Positions 1-7,894 of a stretch of 8,028 bases of DNA are shown here, in pieces; positions within the stretch are counted from its first letter, which is position 1; the number at the start of each line of letters is the position of its first letter. Below the pieces are notes generated by a model. It was not told the DNA's origin and made no database searches. It saw only the letters and a list, made by a program, of their open reading frames with translations. The translations under genes and the position numbers were made by a program. The stretch comes from SZUA-186 sp041552135 (lineage in GTDB: Bacteria; Pseudomonadota; Gammaproteobacteria; UBA9214): assembly GCA_041552135.1 (NCBI GenBank), contig JBFELL010000135.1, positions 1 through 8,028 on the forward strand, read 5' to 3'.

Positions 1-36
1 CCTCGCCGCGATTCGCGCCGGGGGCGGCGCTCCTAC
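1..36. repeat. REP-like palindromic element
   Basis: Read on the minus strand this begins GTAGGAGCGCCG and continues into a GC-rich hairpin. A perfect 6-bp stem (GCGCCG 15-20 / CGGCGC 25-30) closes a GGGG loop, followed by a CGCGAATCGCG palindrome. The GTAGGAGCG head followed by a short GC stem is the look of the repetitive extragenic palindromes common in Pseudomonas, Xanthomonas and other gammaproteobacteria. It lies downstream of tolC, the usual setting for REPs. The left end may be cut by the window edge. The family assignment is from memory of the motif, and only one copy is seen here. Confidence 0.55.
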
Positions 37-274
37 CGTGCTGCGCCAGGACCGCACGATCGGTGAATTGCGCAATCCATACGCCGGGAGGCATTGCATC
101 CGGTAAATCACCTGTCGAAACCGGATCAGCGGCCGGGATTTATGCAACTGTCGGGTAAACCGTTGAATTTTCCGGGCCGCGGAGGTAGTGCGGTTGCCGC
201 CACGACACTTGCCGGGGGTACGGGCTCGCCCCGGTCGCGGCGCAACGCTGCATGCGCCTGTCTGCACCCGGGCG
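37..274. other. non-coding region, 3' flank of tolC
   Basis: No convincing gene is present. Short open frames here lack a ribosome site or recognisable protein content. An inverted repeat (CCGGGG 212-217 / CCCCGG 229-234, 11-nt loop) lies about 40 bp past the tolC stop and could help end the tolC transcript. No T-run follows on the minus strand, so it is not a classic intrinsic terminator. Confidence 0.4.
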
Positions 275-1621
275 TCACTTCGTTGCAGGCGGCGGCTCCA
301 GCAACCCGTTGATCTGCACGAGATCCGGCTCCTCGAGGATGCCGGCCGCCTGCTTCAGGCTGAGCGTATTCAGCAGGTAGTCATAGCGCGAACGCGCGTG
401 GTCACGCCGCACGCGCAGCAACTCGCGCTGCGAGTCGAGCACATCGACGATAGTCCGCGTGCCGACCTCGAAACCGGCCTCGGAGGCCTCCAGCGCCTTA
501 TCGCTGGAAATCACCGCCTGCTTCAGCGCCTTGACCCGGCTGATCTCGGACAACACACCACGGTAACTGTCGCGGGCCTGGCGCTCCACCTCTCGGAAGA
601 TCCTGACCCCGTCCTGCTGTGTCTGGTCGAGCAGGAAGCGCGACTCGCGGGTCTGCGATGACACCAGTCCGCCCTGGTAGACCGGCAGCACGACCTCCAG
701 CCCGATGGCGCTGTCGTTGCGATTCAACGGCACAAGGCCGCCGAAGCTGACGTTGCGACGACTGTAACCGGCGGTCACGTCGACCGTGGGATAGTGGCCG
801 GAACGCTTGATCTCGACCTCCTGACGCGCCGCCTCGGTGGCCGCGCGGGCCGCCAGCAGCAAGGGGTTCTGCCCGGTTGCCGTCTCTACCCACTGTTCCT
901 TCGCCGCCGGCTGCGGCTCGGCCAGCGGAATTTCCTCGCGCAGGATCTCCACCTCGCCCGGACTCTCCCCGGTCAGTTCACGCAGCGCCTCGCGCGCATC
1001 ATCCAGCAACTTCTCGGCATTGATCTCCTCGCTGACGGCCGTGTCGTAGCGCGCCTGGGCCTCGTACACATCGGTGATGGCCGCCAGTCCGACCTCGAAG
1101 CGCTGCTTGGCCTGGTCCAGGGTGCGTGCAATGGCGGCCTTGTCCGCCTGCACGAACTCCAGGTTGTCCATCGCGCCCAGTACGATGAAATAGCGCCTCG
1201 CCACGCGGATGATCAGGTCCTGGTAGGCGGACTCCAGTTCGGCATCCGCCTGCGCCACCCGGCTGTCGGCCTGCTCCAGGGCAATGAACCGGTCGCGGGC
1301 GTAAACCGACTGGCGCAATAATGCGGAATAGTCCTTGTTGGTGGAATAGGTATTTTCTTTCTCGTCCGGCTCCGGCTTGCGGTTGTGGAACCGGTTGCGT
1401 GACACATCGGCACGCAGATTGATGTCCGGCAGTAACAGCGCCAGGCTCTGCGGCACCACTTCCAGCGCCGCCTCGTGCGACGCAATCGCGGCCTGGTACT
1501 GCGGATCGGAATCCAGCGCCAGGCCGAAGACCGAGACGAGATCATCGGCCCGGGTCACACCGCTGACGGCCAGCAGCAGGATCAAAAGCCACAATCGCGG
1601 CACGAGACGACTCGTCAACAT
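275..1621 (-). CDS. tolC: TolC family outer membrane efflux protein
   Basis: This is a trimeric outer-membrane channel that links inner-membrane pumps (RND, ABC or MFS with a periplasmic adaptor) or type I secretion systems to the exterior. The 448-residue product starts with a clear signal peptide (LWLLILLLAVSGV core, likely cleaved after TRA at residue 25). The mature N-terminus has the TolC signature LALDSDPQYQAA, followed by PDINLRADVSRNR. Two outer-membrane-efflux repeats of long helices follow (about residues 28-215 and 240-430), the second with YPTVDVTAGYSRR and the VGTRTIVDVLDSQRELL helix typical of TolC. The length is normal for the family (about 430-490). The start gives a complete signal peptide, but its Shine-Dalgarno is weak. 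No adaptor or pump gene is adjacent, so it is a stand-alone channel in this window, transcribed divergently from the signalling operon. The family is certain; orthology to E. coli tolC rather than another type I outer-membrane protein is likely. Confidence 0.93.
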   Translation of the reverse strand: MLTSRLVPRLWLLILLLAVSGVTRADDLVSVFGLALDSDPQYQAAIASHEAALEVVPQSLALLLPDINLRADVSRNRFHNRKPEPDEKENTYSTNKDYSALLRQSVYARDRFIALEQADSRVAQADAELESAYQDLIIRVARRYFIVLGAMDNLEFVQADKAAIARTLDQAKQRFEVGLAAITDVYEAQARYDTAVSEEINAEKLLDDAREALRELTGESPGEVEILREEIPLAEPQPAAKEQWVETATGQNPLLLAARAATEAARQEVEIKRSGHYPTVDVTAGYSRRNVSFGGLVPLNRNDSAIGLEVVLPVYQGGLVSSQTRESRFLLDQTQQDGVRIFREVERQARDSYRGVLSEISRVKALKQAVISSDKALEASEAGFEVGTRTIVDVLDSQRELLRVRRDHARSRYDYLLNTLSLKQAAGILEEPDLVQINGLLEPPPATK

Positions 1622-1810
1622 GGTGTTTCTGTGGCGGAGCTGTTCATCGGTTTACACAATGAATCCTGTCGGGGGTGATGGATGCAACCGCTGGACCTCG
1701 GGTCCACTTGCCTGGCAATGAGACAACGGTGCTGTACTGCCATGTTCAGGTGCAGAAGAATAAAGTGGTGCCCATGCAAAGTACACTGTCATGATGACTG
1801 CCGGGAGCAA

Positions 1811-1849
1811 ACCCGACAGGCCACAGGCCGCGACAGGCAGACCCGACAG
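1811..1849 (+). repeat. short direct repeats (ACCCGACAG)
   Basis: ACCCGACAG occurs at 1811-1819 and again at 1841-1849, with a related CGACAGG at 1831-1837. The copies are 13-17 bp or 30 bp apart in the tolC leader region. They could be a low-complexity accident or half-sites for a regulator. No function is assigned. Confidence 0.3.
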
Positions 1850-1951
1850 CCTGGCCACTATGCTGCGGCATCGCAGCGACCCGCCGGTGACATGCGCCCT
1901 GCCCACCCCGATTCAGGCACCATCCCCTACTGCCCCCCGGCCAGGGATCAT

Positions 1952-1985
1952 TTTGCGAAATGCATTGCAAAGTGCAATTTGCAAA
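1952..1985. promoter_or_regulatory. LuxO-type binding palindromes (putative enhancer/UAS)
   Basis: A perfect dyad TTGCAAAGTGCAA (1965-1977) has the form TTGCA-N3-TGCAA. This is the arrangement I recall for LuxO sites upstream of Vibrio qrr genes. A second, imperfect copy, TTGCGAAATGCAT (1953-1965), adjoins it with centres 12 bp apart, close to one helical turn. A TTTGCAAA palindrome follows at 1978-1985. The whole 34 bp forms a larger imperfect palindrome (TTTGC...GCAAA ends). The cluster centre is about 175 bp upstream of the start predicted from the sigma-54 element, within the usual enhancer range. The LuxO-like regulator encoded by the same operon is the obvious candidate ligand. The sites are seen directly; the binding protein is inferred. 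Confidence 0.65.
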
Positions 1986-2053
1986 TCAAAAACCGGCTTC
2001 CTGACGCACAAACAGCAAAAGCCCGCACCTAAAGTATTTTATAAGATAAATAT

Positions 2054-2083
2054 TTAACTTTATGTTATTCGTATTTTTATAAT
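2054..2083 (+). promoter_or_regulatory. possible sigma-70 promoter in AT-rich island
   Basis: A perfect TATAAT (2078-2083) is preceded by TTAACT (2054-2059) with an 18-bp spacer. The surrounding sequence is almost pure A/T, so a chance match is quite possible. It could supply basal transcription of the downstream operon. Alternatively, the AT-rich tract may serve as a bendable spacer between enhancer and sigma-54 promoter. I saw no good IHF consensus. Confidence 0.3.
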
Positions 2084-2116
2084 ATTTTTTATCCCGTCAA
2101 GCACCGAAACGCAAAA

Positions 2117-2132
2117 TGGCCTCATATTTGCT
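2117..2132 (+). promoter_or_regulatory. sigma-54 (RpoN) -24/-12 promoter
   Basis: TGGCCTCATATTTGCT matches the RpoN pattern TGGC-N7-TTGCW, with the required 10 bp between the invariant GG (2118-2119) and GC (2130-2131). Transcription would start near 2143, giving a leader of about 35 nt before the first gene at 2178. Only the inner part of the -24 box (CTC instead of ACG) deviates. The regulator encoded in the operon has the GAFTGA loop that contacts sigma-54, and candidate enhancer sites lie upstream. Together these support a regulated, probably self-activated operon promoter. Confidence 0.72.
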
Positions 2133-2177
2133 TGATGATAAAAAGGTGTTTCACTAAATCTACGAGCAAAACCGCAA

Positions 2178-3080
2178 ATGCACATACCCGTCACCCGGTC
2201 AGTCAATCCAGCCCACAGGTTGTTTGTCCTCCTGTGGTTCGCAACCATCTGCGCTGTCGTGCTGTTTGTCACCGGGGTTGCCACGACCCGGGCAGACAGC
2301 ACCTCCCCGGCCCCGCAAGTCGTCACCTTCGGCATCGTGCCGCAGCAATCGGCGGCAAAACTGGCGCGCCTGTGGACACCGGTCTTCGAGAACCTCTCCG
2401 CCACGAGCGGTTACCGCATCGAGTTCAAGACCGCACCCGATATCCCGGAGTTCGAGCGACGCCTCGCCGCCGGCATCTATGATCTGGCCTACATGAACCC
2501 CTATCACTACACGACCTTTCACCAGCAGCCGGGCTACCAGGCCTTTGCCAGGGCAAAGGCCAGGAAACTGAAAGGCATTGTCGTGGTTCGGGCAGACAGC
2601 CCGTACCAGTCAATGAGCGAACTGGCTGGCCAGACCCTTGCCTTCCCATCCCCGGCCGCCTTTGCCGCCAGTATTGTCACGCGCGCCTATCTGCAGAACC
2701 AGGCAATACCCTTTCAGGCCAAATACGTGTCATCGCATGACTCGGTGTACCGCAGTGTCGCCAGGGGTCTGTATCCCGCCGGCGGTGGCGTGATGCGCAC
2801 CTTCAACAATGCGGAAGACACTATCCGGGAGCAACTGCGTATCCTTTGGGTCTCACCAGGCTACACACCACATGCCTTTGCCGCCCACCCGCGGCTGGAT
2901 AGCTCGACAGTCGACATCATCCGCACTGCCATGGTGGAGCTGGACCAGACGGAAACCGGCAGAACACTGCTCGGGAATCTCAAGTTCAAGGGCATTTCGC
3001 CCGCCAGCGACGGGGAATGGGACGACATCCGCGCCATGAACCTGCAGCTGCTGGATAACCTCCTGGCGCCCTCCCCCTAG
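2178..3080 (+). CDS. PhnD-like periplasmic phosphate/phosphonate-type binding protein
   Basis: This 300-residue product is a periplasmic type 2 solute-binding protein of the phosphate/phosphite/phosphonate (PhnD) family. The N-terminus has a hydrophobic segment (about 15-36) and a likely cleavage site after TRA at residue 39. The mature domain opens with VTFGIVPQQSA, followed by DLAYMNPYHY (102-111), the ligand-cleft SSHDSVYRSVARG (185-197) and a C-terminal KFKGISPASDGEWDDIR segment, all PhnD-like. Where phosphonate binders usually show an Asp in the G-x-x-D-A-G stretch, this protein has LYPAGGGV (198-205), so its ligand may differ. The ATG at 2178 gives an intact signal peptide; an in-frame stop at 2157 excludes a much earlier start. 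The ribosome site is weak. No ABC permease or ATPase is adjacent; the kinase gene begins 27 bp later. I infer a ligand-presenting role for the kinase (compare LuxP, TorT) rather than uptake. The true ligand is unknown. Confidence 0.85.
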   Translation: MHIPVTRSVNPAHRLFVLLWFATICAVVLFVTGVATTRADSTSPAPQVVTFGIVPQQSAAKLARLWTPVFENLSATSGYRIEFKTAPDIPEFERRLAAGIYDLAYMNPYHYTTFHQQPGYQAFARAKARKLKGIVVVRADSPYQSMSELAGQTLAFPSPAAFAASIVTRAYLQNQAIPFQAKYVSSHDSVYRSVARGLYPAGGGVMRTFNNAEDTIREQLRILWVSPGYTPHAFAAHPRLDSSTVDIIRTAMVELDQTETGRTLLGNLKFKGISPASDGEWDDIRAMNLQLLDNLLAPSP

Positions 3081-3107
3081 CAGCCAACAGCCGGATACCC
3101 ACGCCCG

Positions 3108-5738
3108 ATGTCATTCCGCCTCAAGACCATCATCGGCATCGCCACCATCGAGGCGGTGCTGCTGCTGTTTCTGGTCTGGACCGGAATCAACTACCTGCGC
3201 ACGTCAACCGAAGCGGAACTCACCAAGCGCGCATCCTCGACCCTGACGCTGCTCTCGCGCGCTTCACGCGATGCACTCCTGTCGACCGACATCGCCACCC
3301 TGGATGACATCGTCCTCGAGGCCATCAAGACACCCGAACTCGACTACGTGCGCATCCTGGACGGCAGGGGACGGGTACTGGCAGAGGCCAGCAATACCCC
3401 GCCGGCGGAGCTGCCGTTCAGCGAGGACCATTCATACGAGGGCGTGGAAGACGGTGTCTTCGATACCTCGATCGATATTGCCGTGAGCAATACAAATTAC
3501 GGCCGCATCGAAATCGGCCTCGATACCGATTACATCGACAGCATTGTCGGTGAGGCCAGTCAGAAGGCCAGTGCCATTGCACTGCTCGAGATGGCACTGG
3601 TCGCCTTGTTTTCCCTGGCGCTCGGCACATACCTGACACGCCAGCTGTACAGCCTGACGCAGGCCACCAACAAGCTTGCCAGTGGCGACATCGGCTACCA
3701 GATCGAGATCACGGGCAGCGACGAACTGGCCCGAACGGCGGCGGCCTTCAACCGCATGTCCATGCAGCTGAAGCTGGATCGCGATAAACAGGATGCCGTC
3801 CTGCGATCGTCCCTGGACAGTATTATCTCCATGGACGAGGAAGGCCGCATTGTCGAGTTCAATCAGGCGGCCGAGGCGACATTCGGCTATCCCAGGGAAG
3901 CCGTCATCAACCAGCCGCTGGCGGACATCATCATCCCGCCACGGCTGCATGAGGCGCATGCGAAAGGCATGTCACATTACCTGGCAACCGGCGAAGGCCC
4001 CATCATGGACAAACGCGTCCAGGTGATGGCCATGCGTGCCGGTGGCGAGGAGTTTCCGGTGGAGCTCGCGGTCACCGCCGTCGATATCAACGACCGGAAG
4101 GTGTTCGTTGCCTTTATGCGCGACATTACCGAGCGCGTCCAGGGCGAAACCGCGCTGCGAGACGCCAAGGAGGCCGCCGAGGCGGCCGACGAGGCGAAAA
4201 GCCGCTTTGTCGCCAACATGAGTCACGAAATCCGCACACCGCTGAATTCCCTGCTCGGCTTCCTGAGCCTGCTGGGTGAAGAAAAGAACATGACCGAGGA
4301 GCAGCGCACCTGGATCCGCACGGCCCAGCAGTCCGGCGCCTCCCTGCTGGGCCTGATCAACGAGACCCTGGACTTTTCCAAAATAGAATCCGGAAAAATG
4401 GAGCTGGAACCGCATGCCTTCCTTGTCCACGAACTGGTCAACAGCACCATGGACACCCTGGCCACGAAGGCCAAAGCGAAAGGCCTGGCCTTTGGCGCCA
4501 GTATCGATCCTGCCGTCCCCGACCTCATCCGGGAAGACAGCGGCAGACTGCGGCAGATCCTCATCAACCTGCTGGGCAATGCCATCAAGTTCACGCAAAC
4601 CGGCAGCATCAGTCTGGCAGTGAGTGTATGCGAGCGAGACAGCCGGCCCCACCTGCACTTCGACATTGAAGATAGCGGCTGTGGCATACCGGCAATCGAG
4701 CACGACACCGTCTTCTGCGAGTTCAGCCAGCTGCAACAATCCGGCCAGCTGACCTCCGGAACCGGTCTCGGCCTGCCCATCACGAAACGCCTGGTGGAAC
4801 TCATGGGCGGTTGTATCGATTTTGAAAGCCGGGAGAATGCGGGCACCCGTTTCTGGTTCGAGATACCATTGACTGTCGCCGGGCAGCAGGAAATATCGAC
4901 CGATGCATCAGCAACAAGCGACCGGAGTTCACTGTCGCACAAGGGACGCATCCTGCTGGCTGATGACAGTCCGGCAAACCAGATGGTCGCGCTCGCAATG
5001 CTCCGGGACTCCGGCTGCACGGTGGATACCGCCAGCAACGGACTGGAGGCGGTGGAGGCGGTACGGAACCTGCCCTATGACCTGGTCCTCATGGATATTT
5101 CGATGCCGGAAATGGATGGGCTGGAAGCCACCGGCGCAATCCGCGATCTTCCGGGACGCGCGGGCACCCTGCCTGTCATCGCCATGACCGCACATGCCAT
5201 CGTGGGCGACAGGGACAGATTCGTGAGTGCCGGCATGAACGACTACATCTCAAAACCTGTTACTAAGCACCGTCTGTATGAAATACTGGACAAGTGGCTG
5301 CCCCGGGAGAATACAACCATGTCAGACGACGCGATGACAACAGCAGAAACGACACGGTCACCGGTCCTGGACACCGGGGTATTCGATCAGCTGGCCCGTG
5401 ACACCAGCCCGGAAATCGTCCCGAAGATGCTCGCCGCCTTCAGCAAGGAAACGCATGGCCGGATTGAGGTCCTGAAACAGCTGGCCGACAGCGACGCCGC
5501 CGATTTCGTGCAGCTGCAGCGCGAGGCGCACACACTGAAATCCAGCGCCGCGACCTTCGGCGCCATCGAACTGCACCGGATAGCCCGCGATGTCGAGGCG
5601 GCCTGCCGGAACAACGAACCGGCCAGCGCCCGGGACATGCTCACCGAACTCATCGCAAGCGGCGAACGCGCGGTTGCCGCGGTCGAGGGTTATCTGGAAG
5701 GACAGCCCTCCCCGCAATCGCAGGCAGCAGCCCCCTGA
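3108..5738 (+). CDS. hybrid sensor histidine kinase with PAS, REC and HPt domains
   Basis: This 876-residue inner-membrane kinase is a complete phosphorelay on one chain. Order: TM1 (about 8-29); periplasmic sensor (30-155, Cache/PAS-like by appearance); TM2 (156-176); HAMP (177-227); PAS with PAC (about 230-345); short Ala/Glu-rich helix; HisKA with phospho-His373 in NMSHEIRTPLNS; HATPase with N box INLLGNAIKF (Asn491), G1 DSGCGIP (Asp522) and G2 GTGLGLPITK (551-560); receiver with acidic pair Asp619/Asp620, phospho-Asp663 in LMDISMPEMDG, Thr694 and Lys716; HPt with His808 in AHTLKSSAATFG. All key residues are intact, so kinase and phosphatase activity are plausible. The fused HPt takes the place of the separate LuxU of Vibrio and probably donates to the regulator encoded 53 bp downstream. 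The architecture resembles LuxQ, SypF and BarA-class kinases. Signal input is inferred to come through the PhnD-like protein encoded just upstream; the cytoplasmic PAS may add a second input. Confidence 0.93.
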   Translation: MSFRLKTIIGIATIEAVLLLFLVWTGINYLRTSTEAELTKRASSTLTLLSRASRDALLSTDIATLDDIVLEAIKTPELDYVRILDGRGRVLAEASNTPPAELPFSEDHSYEGVEDGVFDTSIDIAVSNTNYGRIEIGLDTDYIDSIVGEASQKASAIALLEMALVALFSLALGTYLTRQLYSLTQATNKLASGDIGYQIEITGSDELARTAAAFNRMSMQLKLDRDKQDAVLRSSLDSIISMDEEGRIVEFNQAAEATFGYPREAVINQPLADIIIPPRLHEAHAKGMSHYLATGEGPIMDKRVQVMAMRAGGEEFPVELAVTAVDINDRKVFVAFMRDITERVQGETALRDAKEAAEAADEAKSRFVANMSHEIRTPLNSLLGFLSLLGEEKNMTEEQRTWIRTAQQSGASLLGLINETLDFSKIESGKMELEPHAFLVHELVNSTMDTLATKAKAKGLAFGASIDPAVPDLIREDSGRLRQILINLLGNAIKFTQTGSISLAVSVCERDSRPHLHFDIEDSGCGIPAIEHDTVFCEFSQLQQSGQLTSGTGLGLPITKRLVELMGGCIDFESRENAGTRFWFEIPLTVAGQQEISTDASATSDRSSLSHKGRILLADDSPANQMVALAMLRDSGCTVDTASNGLEAVEAVRNLPYDLVLMDISMPEMDGLEATGAIRDLPGRAGTLPVIAMTAHAIVGDRDRFVSAGMNDYISKPVTKHRLYEILDKWLPRENTTMSDDAMTTAETTRSPVLDTGVFDQLARDTSPEIVPKMLAAFSKETHGRIEVLKQLADSDAADFVQLQREAHTLKSSAATFGAIELHRIARDVEAACRNNEPASARDMLTELIASGERAVAAVEGYLEGQPSPQSQAAAP

Positions 5739-5791
5739 AATCTGTCATATCATAAGCGGCCTACACACAAGCTCCGGATACGGAAAACGCA

Positions 5792-7201
<1,410 letters not shown>

Positions 7202-7244
7202 GCACGCGAACCGCGGCGCAGGCAAGACCACCAGCCCAGGCCCC

Positions 7245-7637
7245 ATGACAGCCAAACTCAGTCTACAGAGCGGCACCGAGGCACCGGCCACGGCGGGTGA
7301 CTGGGTCATGGGACACTGCCGGCAGGCCGGTCTCGGCGAGTCCGCGGCGTTTCGCGTCATGACCTGCGTCATCGAGGCGGTCAACAACTGCGTCGAGCAT
7401 GCCTACCGGGACCAGCCCGGCGAGATCGGCCTCCGGCTGTTCCGCAATGCACACTGGCTGGTCGTGCAGGTCCGGGACCGCGGCGCGCCGGTTGAGCGAC
7501 CAACAGCGCCGGCAGAACCGGATCCGCTGCAGATCGATGGCAGGGGCTGGTTCATCATGCAGCAGTGGATGGATGTGGCCCAGTACCGCCGCCGCAGGCT
7601 CGGCAACGTGGTAACACTCGCAAAATGCCTCGAATAA
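7245..7637 (+). CDS. RsbW/SpoIIAB-like ATP-binding (anti-sigma/serine kinase) protein
   Basis: This 130-residue protein is a stand-alone GHKL ATPase of the HATPase_c_2 type used by anti-sigma serine kinases. The N box is IEAVNNCVEHAY (43-54), the G1 box is VQVRDRGAP (Asp78) and the G2 box is GRGWFIMQQWMD (99-110). The length suits the family (about 130-150). Such proteins usually bind a sigma factor or other partner and phosphorylate a STAS antagonist. I prefer the ATG at 7245 because the fold begins right after it (KLSLQSG). A GTG at 7194 in the same frame overlaps the regulator stop by 8 bp and would add 17 unremarkable residues, so translational coupling is possible; neither start has a good ribosome site. 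It is the last gene of the operon. No STAS or PP2C gene is in view. The Vibrio syp locus pairs a LuxO-like regulator with a protein (SypE) containing an RsbW-like domain, so the pairing has precedent. Confidence 0.82.
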   Translation: MTAKLSLQSGTEAPATAGDWVMGHCRQAGLGESAAFRVMTCVIEAVNNCVEHAYRDQPGEIGLRLFRNAHWLVVQVRDRGAPVERPTAPAEPDPLQIDGRGWFIMQQWMDVAQYRRRRLGNVVTLAKCLE

Positions 7638-7727
7638 TGTGAATCCCGATGCCATCTGCCTACTGCGGGACTGCAGACGTCTCTACTCCCAATGGCACTT
7701 ACTCAAGCCCCAATCCAGATAAATAGC

Positions 7728-7784
7728 CACGGAATCACACGGAATCACACGGAATCACACGGAATCACACGGAATCACACGGAA
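7728..7784 (+). repeat. 10-bp tandem repeat array (CACGGAATCA)n, array 1
   Basis: Five perfect copies of CACGGAATCA (7728-7777) are followed by a partial copy, CACGGAA. There is no spacer between units, so this is not a CRISPR array. The 10-bp period is near the helical repeat of DNA. Perfect identity suggests recent slippage or homogenisation. Confidence 0.95.
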
Positions 7785-7806
7785 GATTCCAGCATTATTA
7801 ATGAAT

Positions 7807-7836
7807 ATTCCGTGTTTTTCTGTGTGTTTCCGTGGC
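7807..7836 (-). repeat. degenerate inverted arm of the tandem repeat
   Basis: On the minus strand this reads GCCACGGAA, ACACACAGAA, AAACACGGAA: three 9-10 bp units clearly related to CACGGAATCA but diverged. It pairs with array 1 to form the core stem of the element. The contrast with the perfect left arm indicates that the left arm expanded recently while this arm aged. Confidence 0.8.
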
Positions 7837-7894
7837 GAATCGGGGGACAAGGGGGACGACATCACTCAAGTCAGTGCCATTCGGATCAGGCCCC

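Larger units (their letters stand above)
1622..2177. other. divergent intergenic region (tolC / signalling operon)
   Basis: This 556-bp stretch has no supportable gene; overlapping short frames occur on both strands without protein-like composition. The tolC-proximal part (to about 1950) is GC-rich. About 1950-2160 is strongly AT-rich and holds, in order, a TTGCA/TGCAA palindrome cluster, an A/T island with a TATAAT, and a sigma-54 type -24/-12 element. These are listed separately. I could not identify a convincing tolC promoter. Confidence 0.7.
7691..7881. repeat. MITE-like palindromic repeat element, copy 1
   Basis: This 191-bp non-coding element is bounded by imperfect terminal inverted repeats: AATGGCACTTACTCAAG (7691-7707) and the inverted copy at 7865-7881, 14 of 17 identical with the outer 9 bp perfect. 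Inside, a left arm of 10-bp tandem repeats (7728-7784) faces a degenerate inverted arm (7807-7836) ending CCGTGGC, opposite GCCACGG on the left. A CATTA-T-TAATG dyad (7793-7803) lies near the middle. No obvious target-site duplication flanks it. There is no transposase, so mobility would need a source elsewhere. It begins 54 bp after the last operon gene, and its transcript could fold into a long hairpin, so it might also affect the mRNA 3' end. Confidence 0.6.

Noticed and set aside
1852..1867. Second sigma-54-like element TGGCCACTATGCTGCG
   Set aside because: Spacing is right, but the -12 box (CTGCG) is poor, it lies upstream of the enhancer candidate, and no gene or recognisable Qrr-like RNA follows.
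1981..1996. Minus-strand sigma-54-like element reading CGGTTTTTGATTTGCA
   Set aside because: The -12 box is good, but the -24 box keeps only GG, and it overlaps the palindrome cluster whose TTTGCA motif explains the match.
1682..2057. Overlapping short frames in the tolC/phnD-like intergenic region on both strands
   Set aside because: Compositionally implausible proteins (Arg/Pro/Cys-rich), no ribosome sites, and they run into the regulatory AT-rich zone.
7638..7690. Intrinsic terminator after the RsbW-like gene
   Set aside because: Only a 5-bp TCCCG/CGGGA pairing with a 17-nt loop and no T-run.
7694..7709. TGGCAC at the repeat end as a sigma-54 promoter
   Set aside because: The next GC is 11 bp from GG instead of 10, and it lacks a TTGC box.
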